From the NCBI GenBank assembly GCA_035495815.1, contig DATJFH010000132.1:1-44252 (forward strand): a DNA stretch of 44,252 nucleotides, read 5' to 3'. Below the pieces are notes generated by a model, which saw only the letters and a list, made by a program, of their open reading frames with translations, was not told the origin of the DNA and did no database searches. Of this stretch, positions 1 through 8,275 are shown piece after piece. The DNA is from DATJFH01 sp035495815. Lineage in GTDB: Bacteria; Acidobacteriota; Terriglobia; Bryobacterales; Bryobacteraceae. The position numbers and the translations under genes were made by a program. Position 1 is the stretch's first letter, and every line of letters begins with the position of its first letter.

Positions 1-105
1 GAGACCGGCGAGCCCATGGGCGTTCAGGACCAGGCCTGGTCCGCCGGCATGTACCTGTTCGCAGCCGAATGCGTCCGGACCGGACGGGCAGACCTCATGG
101 AATGA
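1..105 (+). CDS. 3' end of a probable glycoside hydrolase (glycogen-debranching-like), partial
   Basis: Frame 1 is open from the first base to a TGA at 103-105 and encodes the last 34 residues of a protein that begins outside the window. The tail contains G-E-P-M-G-V-Q-D-Q-A-W-S-A-G, followed by a helical stretch. A small loop and then Q-A-W-S at the very C-terminus is typical of the (alpha/alpha)6-barrel domain of amylo-alpha-1,6-glucosidases and related glycosidases. The family call rests on this short motif only. The neighbouring gene at 123-725 is convergent, with 17 bases between the stops. The frame is probably real because its composition is protein-like and it ends cleanly before that gene. 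Confidence 0.5.
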   Translation, partial: ETGEPMGVQDQAWSAGMYLFAAECVRTGRADLME

Positions 106-122
106 CAGCCGGCGCAGGCAAA

Positions 123-725
123 TCAAGGCGACGCCGATGTCGCGGCTACGGTTGAAGCTGAAGTGGAGGTTGCGCCCGCCGTACGGGGCGCCGCCGGACG
201 GCGCCGCGCCGATATCGTCACCAGCTCTTTGACGAAGATCGCATGCCGCTCGCCTTGGACGGCGCCGCCTTCCGCCAGGCCCGCCGCCAGGAGCGGAAAT
301 CCAGCCCACTTCCGCGGCTGGCGTCCCACGGCTCTGGCGATCGCGGAGTATAACGATTTGGCCAGCTCCTCCGGCACGATCGCCGGATCGCGGCTCAACT
401 CCGAAAGCGCTTGTCGCATCAGGCCGTCTAGAAGTCCTAGGACAACTTGCGGGTCGGACGTATCTTCCAGCAGCCGTAGCGACGTTTTCCGGATCGCTTC
501 GCGCTCCTCGGCCGAGCGTGGCTGCGCCGCTTCGAGCCAGTTGGCAAGCGCGGTTTCGAAATCCGGATGTCCGTCGCACCGCTCGAGAGCGGACTGAATT
601 CCAGCCGGAGTTTTCAGAAGCGCGGCAAAATCAAAAGGCTGCGGAGACTGGGCCTCTGCCCACCCAAGACAAAGAAGGCCCGCTGCCAGACAAGACCACG
701 TGTGGTGGCGGGGACTCTTGAGCAT
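123..725 (-). CDS. secreted hypothetical protein, 200 aa
   Basis: I do not recognise this family. The protein has an N-terminal signal peptide (basic start, hydrophobic residues about 11-23, A-E-A-Q cleavage region), so it is probably exported. The middle (about residues 30-165) is helical and rich in Ala, Leu and Glu, with one Cys after the signal peptide. The last 35 residues turn into a low-complexity Arg/Pro then Ala/Ser/Thr tail. This could be a genuine linker-like tail. It could also mark a frameshift, because another minus-strand frame over 125-200 reads as more protein-like. The gene is divergent from smc and shares a 245-base intergenic region with it. Confidence 0.55.
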   Translation of the reverse strand: MLKSPRHHTWSCLAAGLLCLGWAEAQSPQPFDFAALLKTPAGIQSALERCDGHPDFETALANWLEAAQPRSAEEREAIRKTSLRLLEDTSDPQVVLGLLDGLMRQALSELSRDPAIVPEELAKSLYSAIARAVGRQPRKWAGFPLLAAGLAEGGAVQGERHAIFVKELVTISARRRPAAPRTAGATSTSASTVAATSASP

Positions 726-804
726 GCCGGTCAGAATAGCAATAGGTAAAGATGCTCAACCGGCTGGGGTAGTTACACTATATTTCAATTCAGGAGAGGG
801 GTAT

Positions 805-820
805 CCGGTTTTTCAACCGG
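805..820. repeat. perfect 6-bp inverted repeat between divergent genes
   Basis: CCGGTT at 805-810 and AACCGG at 815-820 flank a 4-base centre. The repeat lies in the region between the divergent starts of the secreted unknown (725) and smc (971), about 70 bases upstream of the smc -35 element. It could be an operator or a small cruciform. No T-run follows, so it does not look like a terminator. Confidence 0.35.
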
Positions 821-888
821 TAGAACCTTTGTGACTCAAATTAAGCCGACCGAGCCACAACATCTGGTAGTAGATTATGCACTGCCTC

Positions 889-917
889 TTGATAGTGTGC
901 CAAGACTACTTTACTTT
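889..917 (+). promoter_or_regulatory. sigma70-type promoter of smc
   Basis: TTGATA at 889-894 (-35), a 17-base spacer, and TACTTT at 912-917 (-10) form a good housekeeping promoter. Transcription would start near 924, leaving a leader of about 47 bases before the TTG start codon at 971. The promoter position argues against the alternative in-frame TTG at 917, which falls inside the -10 element. Confidence 0.5.
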
Positions 918-970
918 TGATAGAATCGCGTTTAGTATGGTCACATCCCCCGAGCAGACGAGGTAACGGT

Positions 971-3900
971 TTGCTGAAACTTAAACGCGTCGAGATTCAA
1001 GGGTTCAAGTCCTTCTGCGACAGGACCGAGTTGCGCTTCAATGGCGGCGGCATCGCGGCGGTAGTAGGACCGAACGGTTGCGGCAAGTCCAATCTCAGCG
1101 ATGCCATCAGCTGGGTGCTGGGCGAGCAGTCCGCGAAGAGTCTCCGCGGCGCCCGGATGGAGGACGTGATTTTCGCCGGGACACGGGACCGGAAACCCGT
1201 GGGAATGGCTGCGGTTACGATGACGCTGGTGGACCCGGGCGCGGAGGCGGGTGTTTACCGCGACGTGCCCGCGGATACCGCCAACTCCGACACCACCGCC
1301 CCGGGCAAGCCGTCTGAAGTGACCATCACGCGGCGCCTCTTCCGGTCCGGCGAGAGCGAATACCTGATCGACGGCCGTCAGGCCCGGCTGCGGGACATAC
1401 AGGACATTTTCATGGGCACCGGCCTGGGGCCGGAGAGTTACGCGATCATCGAGCAGGGCCGCATCGGGCAGATCCTGAGCTCCAAGCCTTACGACCGCCG
1501 GGCGGTGATCGAGGAAGCGGCCGGCATTACCAAGTACAAGACCCGCAAACGGCTGGCGGAAGCCAAGCTGGAAGGCGCCAAACAGAACCTGACGCGGGTC
1601 TTCGACATTCTGGAGGAAGTGACCCGGCAGCTCAATTCGCTGAAGCGGCAGGCCGCCAAGGCGAAGCGGTACGGCGAATTGAAAGAGGAAATGGACTCGC
1701 GGCTGCGGGTGGTGCTGGCGGGCCGCTTCCACACCCTGGAGCGGGAAGCCGCCAAAGCGGCCCTGGACTTGAACGCGGCCACCGCCGAACTGCGGGCGCT
1801 GTCCGAATCGGTTGCCTCGAGCGAGCAGGAGCATGCCCGCATGCAGGCCGCCTGCTACGAAACCGAAGCGCGGCTGACGGAGGCGCGCAAGCGGCTGGCG
1901 GAGCTGAACGTCGAAGTCGAGCGCACGCGCGGCCGGCTGGAATATCAGGCCAAGCAGAGCGCCGCAATCGAGCAGCGCATCGGTCAGGGAGAGACGGAAA
2001 CGCAGCAGCTCGAAGCGCAGCTGACGCAGCTCGAGGCCGAGCTCGGGCAGCACAAGCTGACGGTGGCCGAGCTCGATGCGCTGACCATTTCGGCGCGGCA
2101 GCGGAGCATCGAAAAGAACGAGACGCGGGAGGTTCTGCAGGGCCGGCTGCGGGAGCGCGAGAAGAGCCTGGAAGCGGGGCGGGTGGCCGTGCTGCGCCTG
2201 CTGGGCGAGGCCTCCACGCTGAAGAATCAGCTGGCTCAGATCGACGAATACCTGGCCGGCATCGATCGCGAAACCGCGCGGGTGACGCGGGAGGAGCAGC
2301 AGGCGGCGGCGGACCTCGAGCGGCTCTCGGCGTCCAAGGAGGATGTCTCCGCGGCGCTGGCGAAACGGCAGCTGGAGCTCGAATCGATCCAGGAGCGGCG
2401 GCGGCGGGCGGACGAGGAGCTGGGCATCCGGAAGCGCAGCGCGGCCGACGCCCGTCAGGTGCTGGAGGGCCTGCGCACCGAAGCCGGACGGCTCAAGGCG
2501 CGCCGCGATTCGCTCGAGGAAATCCTGTCGCACCGCGCCTATACGACCGATTCGGTGAAGCGGTTGTTCGAATCGATCCAGAAGCACGACCGGCCCGATT
2601 TCAAGCCGCTCGGAGTGTTGGCGGATTTCGTGGAAGTCGATCCGGCCTACGAGAAAGCGGCGGAAGAGTTCCTGCACGACGAGCTGGAATACGTGGTTGC
2701 CCGCAACTGGGAGGAAGCCGAGCGCGGCATCGACCTGATGCGCGCCGACATTGAAGGACGCGCTACCTTCCTGGTGCATCCGGGCGGGGGATCGCCGGAC
2801 GCGGTTGCCGCGGTGGCGGCCGAAGCTCCGGCGCCGGCGATCGGTCCGGAAACCGGAATCGTGGCCCGGCTGAGCGACTGTCTGCGCCTGGTCAACGGAC
2901 TGCGGGACCGGGCCCAGGATCTGCTGCCCCGGCTGGGACGCTGCTTCATTGCCGAAGACCGGGCGGCGGCGCAGCGGCTGGCCAGCCACTATCCGCATCT
3001 CTACTTCCTGCTGCCGGACGGCATCTGCTATCACGGCTACGCGCTGAGCGGCGGCAAGAAGCGCGGCAGCGGTCCGCTGGCGTTGAAGCGCGAGCTGCGG
3101 GAGCTGGTAGTGACGTCGCAAGCCAAGCAGCGGGAGCTCGACGAGCGGACGCGCCTGCTGGAGAATCTGAATCACGAGATCGGGCTGCTCGAAGAGGAGC
3201 TGGAACAACTGCGCTCGTCGCAGCAGACGCAGGAGAAGGACGCGCTGGCGCTCGACCACGAGCGGCGGAAGCTGGCCGAAGAGCTGGCGCGCGCCAATTC
3301 CCGCCTCTCGGTGGCGCGGCTGGAACTGGGCCGGCTGTCGCAGGAGACGGACCGCACGCTCGAACAGAAGGTGCGCAGCGCGCGGGGGGTGGAGGAGAAA
3401 GAGAAGGCGCGGCAGGAGCAGGAGGAGGCTCTCGAGGCGGCCCGGCAGAATCTGGAAGACCTGGAAGCGGAGTTCACGCGGGCGCAGGAAGAGCACGCGG
3501 TATTGCGGGTGGAGCTGGCGGCGCTCGAGGAGCGGCATCGCTCCGAGAGGACCGCCATGTCGCGCCTGGAATCGCAGTGGAAGGACCGCTCGGCGCGGCG
3601 GGAGGAGATCGGGCGGGAGGTGGAGCGTCTGGGGATCGAGCGTTCGCGCCTGCTGGCGGACAACATCGCGCTGGACGCCAGATCGGCGGAGCTGGCCGAA
3701 CAGGTCCTGTCGGTGGACGCCCAGGTGAACCGGCTGGCGGCGGAAGAGACCGGAATGCGCGCCTCGCTGGCGTCCGGAGAAGAGAGCCTGCGGGCGCTGC
3801 GCGGGCAGGTGGACGAAGCGCGGGAGCGGCGCTCGCAAATCGAAGTGGAGCTGGTGAAGCGGCAGGCGGAGCTGAAGTTCCTCGACGAGACCAGCCGCAA

Positions 3901-4672
3901 GGAGCTGAACCTGCCGATCGAGGAGCTGGCGCGCGCCGCCGGCGATTCCCCCGAAGCGGCGACCCTGGACGAAGCCGGGCTGGCTGACGCCGAGCGCCAA
4001 TACCAGGAGATCAAAGCCAAGATCGAGGCCATGGGCCCGGTGAATCCGCAGGCGCTCGAGGAGTTCCACGAAGCGCAGCAGCGCTACGACTTCCTGAACG
4101 CGCAGCGGCAGGACCTGCTCGATTCGATCCGCGACACGGAGAAGGCGATTCACGAGATCGACACGGTCTCGCGGCAGAAGTTCGCCGAGGCGTTCGAAGC
4201 GATCAACGCCAATTTCCGGCAGTCGTTCCAGACGCTGTTCGGCGGCGGCATCGGCGAGATGCGCCTGACGGACGACGTCAATCAGGCCGATTCGGGCATC
4301 GACATCGTGGCCTCGCCGCCGGGCAAGAAGCTGCAGAACGTCCTGCTGCTGTCGGGCGGCGAGAAGGCGCTGACGGCGCTGTCGCTGCTGATGGCGATCT
4401 TCCGCTATCAGCCCAGCCCGTTCTGCATTCTGGACGAGGTGGACGCGCCGCTGGACGAGCCGAACATCGAGCGGCTGACGCGGCTGCTGAAGGAGATGTC
4501 GCTCGAGACGCAGTTCATCCTGATCACGCATTCGAAGAAGACGATGGAAGCGGCCCAGGCCATGTACGGCGTGACCATGCAGGAGCCGGGCGTCTCGAAG
4601 CTGGTATCGGTGAAGTTCTCGCCCATGATGCCGCCGCCGGTGGATCGGCCGAAAGCGCAGCTGGCAAGGTAG
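971..4672 (+). CDS. smc: chromosome segregation ATPase SMC
   Basis: This is the structural maintenance of chromosomes protein (1233 aa, normal length for a bacterial SMC). As a dimer with ScpA and ScpB it compacts and segregates the nucleoid in the cytoplasm. The N-terminal ATPase half has Walker A GPNGCGKS at residues 33-40. Two long coiled-coil arms, rich in Glu, Arg, Leu and Ala, flank a hinge at about residues 540-690. The C-terminal half has the ABC signature LSGGEKA (1127-1133) and Walker B CILDEVDA (about 1152-1159). I chose the TTG at 971 because the family N-terminus M-L-K-L-K-R-V-E-I-Q-G-F-K-S-F begins exactly there and GAGG lies at 960-963. An upstream TTG at 917 adds 18 residues with no homology and overlaps the promoter. 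No scpA or scpB is adjacent. Confidence 0.97.
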   Translation: MLKLKRVEIQGFKSFCDRTELRFNGGGIAAVVGPNGCGKSNLSDAISWVLGEQSAKSLRGARMEDVIFAGTRDRKPVGMAAVTMTLVDPGAEAGVYRDVPADTANSDTTAPGKPSEVTITRRLFRSGESEYLIDGRQARLRDIQDIFMGTGLGPESYAIIEQGRIGQILSSKPYDRRAVIEEAAGITKYKTRKRLAEAKLEGAKQNLTRVFDILEEVTRQLNSLKRQAAKAKRYGELKEEMDSRLRVVLAGRFHTLEREAAKAALDLNAATAELRALSESVASSEQEHARMQAACYETEARLTEARKRLAELNVEVERTRGRLEYQAKQSAAIEQRIGQGETETQQLEAQLTQLEAELGQHKLTVAELDALTISARQRSIEKNETREVLQGRLREREKSLEAGRVAVLRLLGEASTLKNQLAQIDEYLAGIDRETARVTREEQQAAADLERLSASKEDVSAALAKRQLELESIQERRRRADEELGIRKRSAADARQVLEGLRTEAGRLKARRDSLEEILSHRAYTTDSVKRLFESIQKHDRPDFKPLGVLADFVEVDPAYEKAAEEFLHDELEYVVARNWEEAERGIDLMRADIEGRATFLVHPGGGSPDAVAAVAAEAPAPAIGPETGIVARLSDCLRLVNGLRDRAQDLLPRLGRCFIAEDRAAAQRLASHYPHLYFLLPDGICYHGYALSGGKKRGSGPLALKRELRELVVTSQAKQRELDERTRLLENLNHEIGLLEEELEQLRSSQQTQEKDALALDHERRKLAEELARANSRLSVARLELGRLSQETDRTLEQKVRSARGVEEKEKARQEQEEALEAARQNLEDLEAEFTRAQEEHAVLRVELAALEERHRSERTAMSRLESQWKDRSARREEIGREVERLGIERSRLLADNIALDARSAELAEQVLSVDAQVNRLAAEETGMRASLASGEESLRALRGQVDEARERRSQIEVELVKRQAELKFLDETSRKELNLPIEELARAAGDSPEAATLDEAGLADAERQYQEIKAKIEAMGPVNPQALEEFHEAQQRYDFLNAQRQDLLDSIRDTEKAIHEIDTVSRQKFAEAFEAINANFRQSFQTLFGGGIGEMRLTDDVNQADSGIDIVASPPGKKLQNVLLLSGGEKALTALSLLMAIFRYQPSPFCILDEVDAPLDEPNIERLTRLLKEMSLETQFILITHSKKTMEAAQAMYGVTMQEPGVSKLVSVKFSPMMPPPVDRPKAQLAR

Positions 4673-4687
4673 GGCTGCGTATTTCGC

Positions 4688-4703
4688 CGGGGTTCAGTCC
4701 CCG
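4688..4703. terminator. possible terminator hairpin between convergent smc and TonB-type receptor
   Basis: CGGGG (4688-4692) and CCCCG (4699-4703) form a 5-bp GC stem with a 6-base loop, in the 31-base gap between the smc stop and the convergent receptor stop. No strong T-run follows on either strand, so it is at best a weak bidirectional terminator. Confidence 0.35.
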
Positions 4704-7700
4704 CTAAAACTGTACGCGCATCGCCAGCTGGATAAACCGCGGCAGATTGGACTGCGCCACCGCTCCGGCGACGCGCCCGAACTGGCCGTTGTTGACGTCC
4801 ATGATCGGCCCGTTGAAGAACTGCGGCGTATTGGTGGCGTTCAGGAAATCCACCCGGAACTGCCACATCACGCGCTCGGTGATGCGGGTGTTCTTCAGAA
4901 TGGTCGCGTCCAGGTTGAATATCTGCGGACGGCGGAACCAGGTGACGCGGTTGGTCCAGGTCTGGAGCTGGAACGGCTGGCGCACTGTCCAGGCCGGAGT
5001 TTCGCCTTGCAGGCAGCCGCGGGTCGTGCCGTTGAGAAGCTGGGTGCAGGTGTTGAACCAGCGGTCGAGGCTGTTGTCGTCGAGCTTGGGGTTGACTCCG
5101 GTGGGCACGGTGTTCGCACCCAGCTCGATCGGCCAGCCCTGCTGGATGCGCGCGATGCCGCTGATCTGCCATCCGCTGATCAGCTGTTTCAGCCCCGTGG
5201 GAGCGGTGGCGGCGAACCTCTTTCCCTGTCCGAACGGCAGCTCGTACACGCCGTTGAGCTGGAGGTTGTTCGGAATGTCCCATTGCGCGGGCAGGCGCAT
5301 GAGCTGGGTATCCTGCGGGTTGGCGAAGCTCTTGCGCTCGAAGGTGCGGGAATAGGTGTAGGCGACGCTGAAGTTCAAGCCGCTGCTGAGCCGTTTGTAC
5401 ACCATGAACTGCAGCCCGTCGTAGCGCGACTCGCCGATGGATTCGAACTGCTCGTTCAGGCTCAGGAACTGGATGAACGGCCGCAGCAATTGCTGCTGCT
5501 GGACAGTGGCGCCGTTGAGCGCCGTTCCGGGAATGCGGCCGGCCAGCGGATTGGTTACGTTGCGCGTCAGCTCGGAGGCTCCGAGAGAAAGAGCCGGGAG
5601 CGGGATCTCGTTGATCTGGTGGTTCACCTGGAGCCGGTGCGAGCGGCTTCCGACGTAGGCCAGCGAAACCAGCATCTGGCCGGGAAGCTCCCGCTGCACT
5701 TCGAAGGAAAACTGGTGCGTGCGCGGAATGTTCCGGGTGGGATCGTTGAAGCTGAAGCTCTGGCCGAGGAAGGTGGCGAGGCCTTGCGCGGCGCCGACCG
5801 GCGTCAGAATCCCGGCGGGAAACGGATTGGTCAGCGTATTCTCGGGAATGCCGGTGCGGATGGTGGTCACCATGTCGGTGCGCTGGCTGAACCCGGGCGC
5901 GCTGCCCGGATCGTCGAAAGACTGGCCGTGGATCAGGCCGTAGCCCCCGCGCAGGACGGTCTTGCTGTTGAGCGAGTAGGCAAAGCCGATGCGCGGCCCG
6001 AAGTTGTCCCAGCTCTTGTCGTAAATACCCCGGTCGACGCCGTTCACGCCGGCGAACAGCAGGCCGCCTTTAAGGGTTACGCCGGGAACGTTCAAGGGGC
6101 TGGTGGCGTTGCGGTCGAAGCCGCGGTTCAGCGCGTTGAACCGGTCCGTCATGGGGCCCATGTAATCCCAGCGCAGGCCTAGGTTGAGCTTCAGGCGCTG
6201 GGTGACGCGGATATCGTCCTGAACGAACACCGAGAAGAGGCGCTGCTGCAGGGCGGGCCAGGAGTTGACGTCGATGAATCCGCTGGCGGGCGTGGCCAGC
6301 AGGAAGGACGCGATGGAATTGCCGGAGGAGGGATCGATGCGGATCGGGTCGCCTCCGGTGAAGCCGGAGTCGAAGGTGAAGCTGCCGGCCGAAAAGCCCG
6401 GGACGCGGCGGTAGGCGCGCTGCAGCCGGAACTCGGCGCCGGTCTTGATGCTATGACGTCCCCGGATATGGGCCACCGAGCCCTGGAACGAGTTGGTCTG
6501 CGCAATCGGATCGTTGACGATGGGATTGGCGCCGGCGCCCTCGTAATTGGTCCACAGGAAGCGGGGGAAGTAGCGGGCCGCCTGCGAAACATATTGCGGC
6601 GAAAATCCGAGAGCTGAGATATCGTAGTTGGCGCCGATCGAGCTGCCGCTCTGGCCGAGAAACCTCGCGAGGCCGGCGCGGAAATCGAGCACGGTGGACG
6701 CGCTCAGAGTCTTGGTGAGCTGGATGGTCGCGGAGTGGTTCTCGCGCTTGAAAGGCGTATTCGTGCTGGTGTCGGCGACATTGATCACGGAGTTGGTGGA
6801 GTACTTGAAGCCCCGCTCCTCGGCCAGGGCGTTGCGCGAATAGCGCACGAACATGCGCGTGCTGTCGGAGAGGTTGTAATCGACGCGCGCGGTTTCCTGC
6901 GGGAAGAAGTCGGTGAATTTGCGAGTCGCCCCGGTGGAGGCGAGGTTGCCCAGCTGCGTGATGGAATTGCCCGGCACGTTGCCGAGGGGGATCAGCGCCA
7001 GCACGTTGCGAGCGATGGGATTGATGCGGCCGGCGGGAATCTGGTTGCCCGGGAAGGGGTCGCGGACCAGCCTTCCGCCGCTGTCGCGCGTGGAGAACGG
7101 GTCGTAGATGGTCTGCTCGAGCAGCCGGCCGGTCGGGTCGCGGCTGTAATAGGTCTGGGAAAAATCGCCCTGCTTCTGGGCGGCCGTGGGAACCGAGGAA
7201 ACGAACGGGTCGGGAATCACCTGGTCGATCTTCTCGAAGCTGAAGGCGCCGAACAGCTTGTTCTTGCGCAGCGGGCCGCTGATGTCGCCGCCGTAGGTGT
7301 TGATATGGGAGGACGACCGGGCGATCCCGTTGCGGTTGGCGTCGAACGTGTTGGCGTTGAGATGCGTATTTTGCAGGAATTCGAAAACGGCGCCGTGCCA
7401 TTGATTGCTGCCGGACTTGGTAACGATATTCACCACGCCGCCCGTAGTCCAGCCGTTCTGGGCGTCGTACATGGTGGTCTGCACCTTCACTTCTCCGGTG
7501 GCTTCGACCTGCGGCACGTAGGCCACCTGGCCCGCGCGGGCGAGATTGGAAACGCCGTCGATCAGCACTTCGTTCCCGGAGGGCTGGCCGCCGCTGATGG
7601 CGATGGCCGACGAGCCGGCGATGTCGAAGGGCCGCAGCCGCTGGGCAGCCGCCGTGACGGTCACGCCGGGCGCCGACCACGCGTTGGCGAACACGTTGCG

Positions 7701-8135
7701 TCCCTGCAGCGGCGTGTTCAGGATGCGATTGTTCTCGATGGCGAGGCCGCGGTCGGCGGTCTCCGTCTCCACCACGGCGGCGTCGGCCATCACGGTCACG
7801 CTCTGGGTAACTTCGCCGAGCTGCAGGGTGAAATCGATGGCTGCTCGTCCGGCCACCTGCAGACGGATGCCTTCGCGAAGAGCCCGCCGGAAGCCCGCCT
7901 TCTCCACCGCGACCGTGTATTCGCCGGGGTTGAGGAACGGCGCCTGGTAGCTGCCGTCGTCACCGGTTAGGGTGTTCTGCACCGAACCGGTGGCCAGACC
8001 CTTCACTTCCACCTTTGCGCCGGAAACGGGCGAACCGGATGCGTCGGCGACGCGGCCGGTAATCGTGGCCCGAAACTCCTGCGACAGGAGAGGCAGGGCC
8101 GTCAGAATAAGAGACGAGACTAGAAGAGTTCGCAT
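4704..8135 (-). CDS. TonB-dependent receptor-like protein with carboxypeptidase-regulatory domain (copy 1)
   Basis: A large outer-membrane protein (1143 aa from the chosen start). A signal peptide (MRTLLVSSLILTALPLLSQ) is followed by a carboxypeptidase-regulatory-like Ig fold (about 22-105: A-T-I-T-G-R-V, G-S-P-V-S-G-A, G-E-Y-T-V). Next comes a TonB-receptor plug (about 125-225, with V-L-I-D-G-V-S-N-L), then a long beta-barrel ending in Phe (A-M-R-V-Q-F), as expected for BamA-dependent insertion. The architecture matches the Oar-like receptors greatly expanded in Solibacter-type acidobacteria, which probably import oligomers or siderophores; the ligand cannot be inferred. I prefer the second ATG (8135) because AAGGA sits 8 bases upstream; the first ATG at 8144 leaves no room for a ribosome-binding site. 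Transcribed alone, convergent with smc. Confidence 0.9.
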   Translation of the reverse strand: MRTLLVSSLILTALPLLSQEFRATITGRVADASGSPVSGAKVEVKGLATGSVQNTLTGDDGSYQAPFLNPGEYTVAVEKAGFRRALREGIRLQVAGRAAIDFTLQLGEVTQSVTVMADAAVVETETADRGLAIENNRILNTPLQGRNVFANAWSAPGVTVTAAAQRLRPFDIAGSSAIAISGGQPSGNEVLIDGVSNLARAGQVAYVPQVEATGEVKVQTTMYDAQNGWTTGGVVNIVTKSGSNQWHGAVFEFLQNTHLNANTFDANRNGIARSSSHINTYGGDISGPLRKNKLFGAFSFEKIDQVIPDPFVSSVPTAAQKQGDFSQTYYSRDPTGRLLEQTIYDPFSTRDSGGRLVRDPFPGNQIPAGRINPIARNVLALIPLGNVPGNSITQLGNLASTGATRKFTDFFPQETARVDYNLSDSTRMFVRYSRNALAEERGFKYSTNSVINVADTSTNTPFKRENHSATIQLTKTLSASTVLDFRAGLARFLGQSGSSIGANYDISALGFSPQYVSQAARYFPRFLWTNYEGAGANPIVNDPIAQTNSFQGSVAHIRGRHSIKTGAEFRLQRAYRRVPGFSAGSFTFDSGFTGGDPIRIDPSSGNSIASFLLATPASGFIDVNSWPALQQRLFSVFVQDDIRVTQRLKLNLGLRWDYMGPMTDRFNALNRGFDRNATSPLNVPGVTLKGGLLFAGVNGVDRGIYDKSWDNFGPRIGFAYSLNSKTVLRGGYGLIHGQSFDDPGSAPGFSQRTDMVTTIRTGIPENTLTNPFPAGILTPVGAAQGLATFLGQSFSFNDPTRNIPRTHQFSFEVQRELPGQMLVSLAYVGSRSHRLQVNHQINEIPLPALSLGASELTRNVTNPLAGRIPGTALNGATVQQQQLLRPFIQFLSLNEQFESIGESRYDGLQFMVYKRLSSGLNFSVAYTYSRTFERKSFANPQDTQLMRLPAQWDIPNNLQLNGVYELPFGQGKRFAATAPTGLKQLISGWQISGIARIQQGWPIELGANTVPTGVNPKLDDNSLDRWFNTCTQLLNGTTRGCLQGETPAWTVRQPFQLQTWTNRVTWFRRPQIFNLDATILKNTRITERVMWQFRVDFLNATNTPQFFNGPIMDVNNGQFGRVAGAVAQSNLPRFIQLAMRVQF

Positions 8136-8175
8136 GATCGACATCCTTCGAGGACCGCAAGAGCTTGTGTCTCGC

Positions 8176-8181
8176 AGTATA
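8176..8181 (-). promoter_or_regulatory. putative -10 element of TonB-type receptor copy 1
   Basis: TATACT reads on the minus strand 40 bases upstream of the start at 8135, preceded by TG. The -35 region is GC-rich and not recognisable. The same T-G-T-A-T-(A/G) core occurs upstream of the receptors at 20407 and 32656. Confidence 0.3.
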
Positions 8182-8275
8182 CACCCGCGGCCGCACCGGG
8201 GGGTGGACGCGCGGGGCGGCCATCCAGCTTGCGACGCCGCCTGTTCGCGCGCGCCGCTTCGGCAAGCGAAGGAAG

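Noticed and set aside
917..970. Longer smc start at the TTG of 917
   Set aside because: The extra 18 residues are not SMC-like, and the codon overlaps the predicted -10 element.
941..4531. A 1196-codon open frame on the minus strand opposite smc
   Set aside because: It mirrors smc codon structure in GC-rich DNA, is Leu/Arg/Gln-rich without domains, and smc has every family motif.
8255..8268. Hairpin CGCTT-CGGC-AAGCG after the histidine kinase as a terminator
   Set aside because: Five-base stem without a T-run; common by chance in this composition.
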